Positions 54,011-64,000 of a DNA stretch of 64,000 nt are shown in pieces; position 1 is the stretch's first letter; every line of letters starts with the position of its first letter. A program made the translations under genes and the position numbers. The stretch is from Thermomicrobiales bacterium (GTDB taxonomy: Bacteria; Chloroflexota; Chloroflexia; Thermomicrobiales; UBA6265). The notes under the pieces were generated by a model. It ran no database searches. It was given only the letters and a program-made list of their open reading frames with translations, and was not told where the DNA came from. The stretch covers positions 1 through 64,000 of the forward strand of contig JAWKPF010000019.1 in assembly GCA_041390825.1 (NCBI GenBank). The letters run 5' to 3'.

Positions 54011-54796
54011 GTGGAGAGTCGGGCGGGAGCGAAGAAACAACCGCGAATGGAGCAGCGGCAGTCAGTCGCGTCGCTGCACGGAATCACCTACAACCTGTTC
54101 ATCATGCTGACAACTGTACTCTCGCTCGTCATCATGGTGGCGATGGCGCTTCCCTTGAGCAGTGAGACTGAACGGCTGCTTCTCGTCTATGACAATTTGA
54201 TCTGCGTAATTTTTCTAGCGGACTTCGCGATGAACTTGAAGCTCGCTCCCTCCCCTCGAGCATACTTCATTGATGAGCGTGGTTGGCTGGATCTGCTCGG
54301 CTCGGTTCCGACGTTCCAGTTCTTTCGATTTGCCGCCCTGTTTCGGCTGGCCCGGGTCTTTCGTCTGGCGCGCGTGTGGAAGCTGATGCGCGACAAGGGC
54401 CAGCCCCGCCTCCTCGAAGAGGTCATGCACAATCGGAGCCAGTACGCGAGTTTCATCACGCTGATGTCGGCCCTGGTGGTGCTGATGGTGTGCAGCACGC
54501 TCGTTGTGCAGGCGGAAAGTCGATCGCCCGAAGCCAATATCACCACGGCCGGAGACGGAATCTGGTGGGCAATCGTCACAATCACGACAGTTGGCTATGG
54601 CGACACCTATCCGGTGACTGCGTTCGGCCGGATCGTGGGGGTGTTCGTGATGGTCTCCGGCATCGGGATCATCGCATCAATGGCTAGCGTGCTGACGAGC
54701 CTCATAAATCCGCCTGCCAAGCCAGTATCTGCCGAAGCGCCCTCGGAGCCCCCAGTTTGTCTGGGCGACGACGGCTCGGTGCGGTCGTGCAACTAG
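54011..54796 (+). CDS. Voltage-gated potassium channel
   Basis: A 261-residue six-segment channel. S1 lies about residues 30-48 and S2 about 60-78. S4 carries regularly spaced Arg residues (RFAALFRLARVFRLARVWKLMR, about 106-127). The pore loop has TTVGYGDTYP near 192-201, the K+ selectivity filter (Thr193 to Asp198), and S6 follows (about 206-232). The short tail has no RCK domain. GTG 54011 has GGGAG seven bases ahead; ATG 54047 is an alternative. It lies just upstream of the convergent tRNA operon. Confidence 0.9.
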   Translation: MESRAGAKKQPRMEQRQSVASLHGITYNLFIMLTTVLSLVIMVAMALPLSSETERLLLVYDNLICVIFLADFAMNLKLAPSPRAYFIDERGWLDLLGSVPTFQFFRFAALFRLARVFRLARVWKLMRDKGQPRLLEEVMHNRSQYASFITLMSALVVLMVCSTLVVQAESRSPEANITTAGDGIWWAIVTITTVGYGDTYPVTAFGRIVGVFVMVSGIGIIASMASVLTSLINPPAKPVSAEAPSEPPVCLGDDGSVRSCN

Positions 54797-54824
54797 AAAC
54801 CGGAAGATGCGTTTCTCTTGGGAT

Positions 54825-54900
54825 TGGTGCCAAGGCGCGGACTCGAACCGCGGACCGCACGATTTTCAGTCGTGAGCTCTACCAACTGAGCTACCTTGGC
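54825..54900 (-). tRNA. tRNA-Phe (GAA)
   Basis: A full cloverleaf on the minus strand. The 7-bp acceptor GCCAAGG pairs with CCTTGGC, the anticodon loop is CTGAAAA (anticodon GAA), and a TTCGAGT T loop and an encoded CCA are present. Confidence 0.97.
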
Positions 54901-54927
54901 AAGATTTGCATGTTGCGCGGCAGATGC

Positions 54928-55004
54928 TGGTGGGCGATAGAGGGTTCGAACCTCTGACTTCCACGGTGTAAACGTGGCGCTCTGACCAGCTGAGCTAATC
55001 GCCC
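54928..55004 (-). tRNA. tRNA-Val (TAC)
   Basis: A full cloverleaf. The acceptor GGGCGAT pairs with ATCGCCC, the anticodon stem CCACG/CGTGG encloses TTTACAC (anticodon TAC), the T loop is TTCGAAC and CCA is encoded. Confidence 0.96.
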
Positions 55005-55026
55005 CGATGGCGCGTTCGCTCCGCGG

Positions 55027-55111
55027 TGCCCAGGAAGGGATTTGAACCCCCACGACCGTAATGGTCACTAGCCCCTCAAGCTAGCGCGTCTGCCGATTCC
55101 GCCACCTGGGC
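55027..55111 (-). tRNA. tRNA-Leu (GAG)
   Basis: The acceptor GCCCAGG pairs with CCTGGGC, and the anticodon stem CTAGC/GCTAG encloses TTGAGGG (anticodon GAG). A long variable arm TGACCATTACGGTCG marks it as a class II tRNA. The encoded end is ACC followed by G, so the final A is added post-transcriptionally. Confidence 0.95.
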
Positions 55112-55132
55112 AGGCTGCCGAATAGCCAGCCG

Positions 55133-55161
55133 ATTATAGGGGCGAGCGCGAAACCCGTCAA
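55133..55161 (-). promoter_or_regulatory. Promoter of the tRNA operon
   Basis: On the minus strand TTGACG (55161-55156), 17 nt, TATAAT (55138-55133). Start near 55126, 15 nt before the tRNA-Leu 5' end. It drives Leu-Val-Phe as one precursor. Confidence 0.9.
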
Positions 55162-55203
55162 CGGAGACGACCCGCGTTCGAGAACGATGCGGCGGGAGCA
55201 AGC

Positions 55204-56310
55204 CTATATCCCCGAAGGAACTGCCGCCTCCGCATATCCGATGGCAAACGACTCCTCTCCGATCGTCTGTCCCAGATACCACATGCGCAGCATGTCGCCA
55301 TCCTGCAGCACGAAAGGTGCGAGCACACCGCCCTCGTCGAAGGAGCCAGGAGTCGGCCGGAGGATTGGCTGATCGAGCACCGTCCATGGTCCGAACGGGG
55401 ACGGTCCGGCCGCGAGACCGATTTCTCGCGTGGCATCCTGCAGCGAGGTAAAGAAGAGCAGCCACTGCCCGTCGGGCATGTACAGAAGCGCCGGTTCTCC
55501 GACGCCGTCTTTCGTCCAATCGAGCCCGAGCGCTTGCCCCTGGAGCACAGGTTCGTCCAATTTCGTCCAGGTCAAACCGTCCGTCGACGTCGCGCCGAGC
55601 AACGTGACACCCCAGCCGACATCGCATTGTGTATAGCAATGTCCGGCGTACACCATCACGAGGTGGTCACCGGCAATCGTGATTGCGGGGCTGTAGACCG
55701 CATCGTTGTCATACCAGTTGGGAGTCGGTTCGAGAATTGGCTGGTCGGAGACTCGCTCGAAATGCACGCCGTCAGTGGACGACGCCACGGCGAGCTTTGC
55801 CGGAAAACCCATCGCCGGATCGCCTTCGGTTTCGTAGCCCGAGTAGTAGAGGAGATACGTTCCCTCGATCACGATGACGAACGAAGCCTCGAGGTTCTCT
55901 TGCCAGCTCCCTTCGATGCCGCTCAGGACCAACCCGCGGGTGATTTCATCACCGGTGTCGACCTCGGTCCAGCTCAGCCCGTCGGTCGAGGTCGCTGAGC
56001 AAATGCCAGCGCGCACATCGTCCGGCACGAATCCGGTTTCCGGCACGACGAAGCAGGTGTAGAACATGCGCAGAAAGCCATCTTCGACGATGATCGCTGG
56101 ATCGCTGGCGATGTATTGGCCGGTGAAGACAGGTTGCTGAAGTTGCTCGAAGTCGAGCGCGTACGGGAAATCTGCTGCACTGACGACAACGTTCGCGTCG
56201 CCAGTCTGCCCGTTGGCTGCAGCGCTGGGGACCAGTAGCAGGCACACCACAAGGAATAGCGCGGACAATCGAAAAACCGCGTCGCGCGCACCTTGACAAA
56301 ACGTACGCAT
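55204..56310 (-). CDS. Secreted five-bladed beta-propeller glycosidase-like protein
   Basis: A 368-residue exported protein. Residues 1-33 form a signal peptide with a hydrophobic core (RLSALFLVVCLLLVPSAAA) and a likely cleavage after AAA. The mature part has repeats typical of GH43/GH32-like propellers: SDPAIIVEDGFLRMFYT, DGLSWTEV, YLLYYSGYE, DGVHFERV, DNDAVYSPAITIAGDHLVMVYAG and WTKDGVGEPALLYMPDG. Such blade motifs (ASTDG..W) are shared with arabinosidase-like and mannosyl-phosphorylase-like families, so catalysis is uncertain. Start ATG 56310 lacks a clear Shine-Dalgarno. Confidence 0.7.
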   Translation of the reverse strand: MRTFCQGARDAVFRLSALFLVVCLLLVPSAAANGQTGDANVVVSAADFPYALDFEQLQQPVFTGQYIASDPAIIVEDGFLRMFYTCFVVPETGFVPDDVRAGICSATSTDGLSWTEVDTGDEITRGLVLSGIEGSWQENLEASFVIVIEGTYLLYYSGYETEGDPAMGFPAKLAVASSTDGVHFERVSDQPILEPTPNWYDNDAVYSPAITIAGDHLVMVYAGHCYTQCDVGWGVTLLGATSTDGLTWTKLDEPVLQGQALGLDWTKDGVGEPALLYMPDGQWLLFFTSLQDATREIGLAAGPSPFGPWTVLDQPILRPTPGSFDEGGVLAPFVLQDGDMLRMWYLGQTIGEESFAIGYAEAAVPSGI

Positions 56311-56322
56311 GGGAGGTACGAT
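56293..56322 (+). promoter_or_regulatory. Promoter of the rpoB leader
   Basis: TTGACA (56293-56298), 18 nt, TACGAT (56317-56322) on the plus strand. It overlaps the start of the divergent propeller gene. It would give a leader of about 295 nt before the rpoB ATG. Confidence 0.6.
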
Positions 56323-56330
56323 TCCCTCTT

Positions 56331-56385
56331 GCGGTTTCGAGCCACTGCCCGAAACCGGTCTCGATTACCTGGAACCGCGAGTGCT
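56331..56385 (+). other. Alternative hairpins in the rpoB leader
   Basis: CGGTTTCG can pair with CGAAACCG downstream (8 bp). The same 5' segment as GCGGTTTC can instead pair with GGAACCGC further on, also eight pairs. These two helices share the left arm and exclude each other, ahead of the terminator at 56414. Confidence 0.4.
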
Positions 56386-56413
56386 GCACGCACCAACTAA
56401 GTTACCACAATTT

Positions 56414-56441
56414 GGGGAGGCCTAAGCCGTCCCTTTTTTTT
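56414..56441 (+). terminator. Intrinsic terminator in the rpoB leader
   Basis: GGGAGG (56415-56420) pairs with CC-G-TCCC (56427-56433) with one bulged G, and runs directly into eight T. No plus-strand gene precedes it, so it would terminate rpoB leader transcripts. Confidence 0.7.
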
Positions 56442-56443
56442 CG

Positions 56444-56497
56444 TGTCCGGCGGGTGGCGCATGTCTCCCATGCGCAAACCAGGATCGACGCCGGACA
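56444..56497 (+). other. Nested hairpins before rpoB
   Basis: TGTCCGGCG (56444-56452) pairs perfectly with CGCCGGACA (56489-56497), enclosing a second hairpin GCGCATG/CATGCGC (56457-56463 with 56469-56475). The rest of the 314-nt gap before rpoB holds nothing else recognised beyond the promoter, the alternative hairpins and the terminator upstream. Confidence 0.5.
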
Positions 56498-56624
56498 AGG
56501 GAAGGAAAAGGAACCCACCCGCGGCTGAACTGGACCCTGCACCGCGGCCACACAGGCCGCAATCGGAAGACGGGCAAACCGGTGTGTCCGTCGCGTCGCT
56601 CACATATTTTTGGAGGCTTGCTAC

Positions 56625-60197
<3,573 letters not shown>

Positions 60198-60303
60198 GTA
60201 TTCGTCTCGTTTTTCTTTCAGTCCCGCTCGGTAATTGTCCAATCTCGCCGCCGGGGCGGAGTGCTAACGCCTCCGGCGGCAACCTGGAAAGGTAAACAAG
60301 CGC

Positions 60304-64000
<3,697 letters not shown>

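Noticed and set aside
54795..54816. Terminator after the K+ channel or tRNA-Phe
   Set aside because: Only a 6-bp stem with a 10-nt loop and no T run; too weak to call.

Overview
This is a GC-rich (about 60 percent) bacterial chromosome segment made almost entirely of core housekeeping genes, with no mobile element, CRISPR array or integration site visible. Gene content and protein style (rpsO-pnp, nusA-ylxR-infB-rbfA-nrnA-truB-ribF, a YvcK with two N-terminal membrane segments, a RodA/FtsW plus class B PBP pair, GTG/TTG starts, extended -10 promoters) suggest a member of the Chloroflexota, probably near Thermomicrobia. That placement is an inference from reading the proteins, not from a search.

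Layout. 1-3.4 kb: a zinc-ribbon membrane protein converging on rpsO-pnp. 3.5-10.7 kb (+): mtnP, a RodA/FtsW flippase-polymerase, a class B PBP, a zincin-like metallopeptidase, a membrane protein and gyrB. 10.9-20.4 kb (-): hup, an rRNA/tRNA methyltransferase, infC-rpmI-rplT, then nusA-ylxR-infB-rbfA-nrnA-truB-ribF, a translation and RNA block. 20.7-28.1 kb (+): yvcK, a GAPDH-like gene, pgk, tpiA, secG, coaBC, small membrane proteins and a YegS-like lipid kinase. 28.3-31.2 kb (-): a RodZ-like protein and an unusual protein with a cysteine module at each end. 31.5-38.7 kb: miaB, a TPR protein, mobA and small membrane proteins, a promoter-terminator small RNA unit before a SWIM-domain gene, a c-di-AMP receptor-like gene, and a decayed creatininase/aconitase-X cluster.

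38.7-47.3 kb (-) is a complete branched-chain amino-acid operon ilvB-ilvN-ilvC-leuA-leuC-leuD-leuB. It is headed by a consensus promoter, a 38-codon leader peptide with nine Leu/Ile/Val in thirteen residues, and mutually exclusive antiterminator and terminator helices: a textbook transcription-attenuation layout that I consider the best find here. 47.3-50.7 kb: a TetR repressor divergent from a 14-TM drug exporter with a perfect palindromic operator, then a rhodanese. 50.7-56.3 kb: a GH38 alpha-mannosidase, a voltage-gated K+ channel, a tRNA Leu-Val-Phe operon and a secreted beta-propeller hydrolase-like protein. 56.3-64 kb (+): a structured leader with an intrinsic terminator, rpoB and the first two thirds of rpoC.

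A recurring theme is leader-mediated control: ilvB, nusA, infC (with an AUU start codon), pnp, rpoB and the SWIM gene all have hairpins or terminators between promoter and coding region. Three other oddities are a full-length GAPDH homologue in the glycolytic operon that lacks the catalytic Cys and His, the paired cysteine-module protein, and the multiply lesioned aconitase-X locus. All functional calls rest on motifs read by eye.
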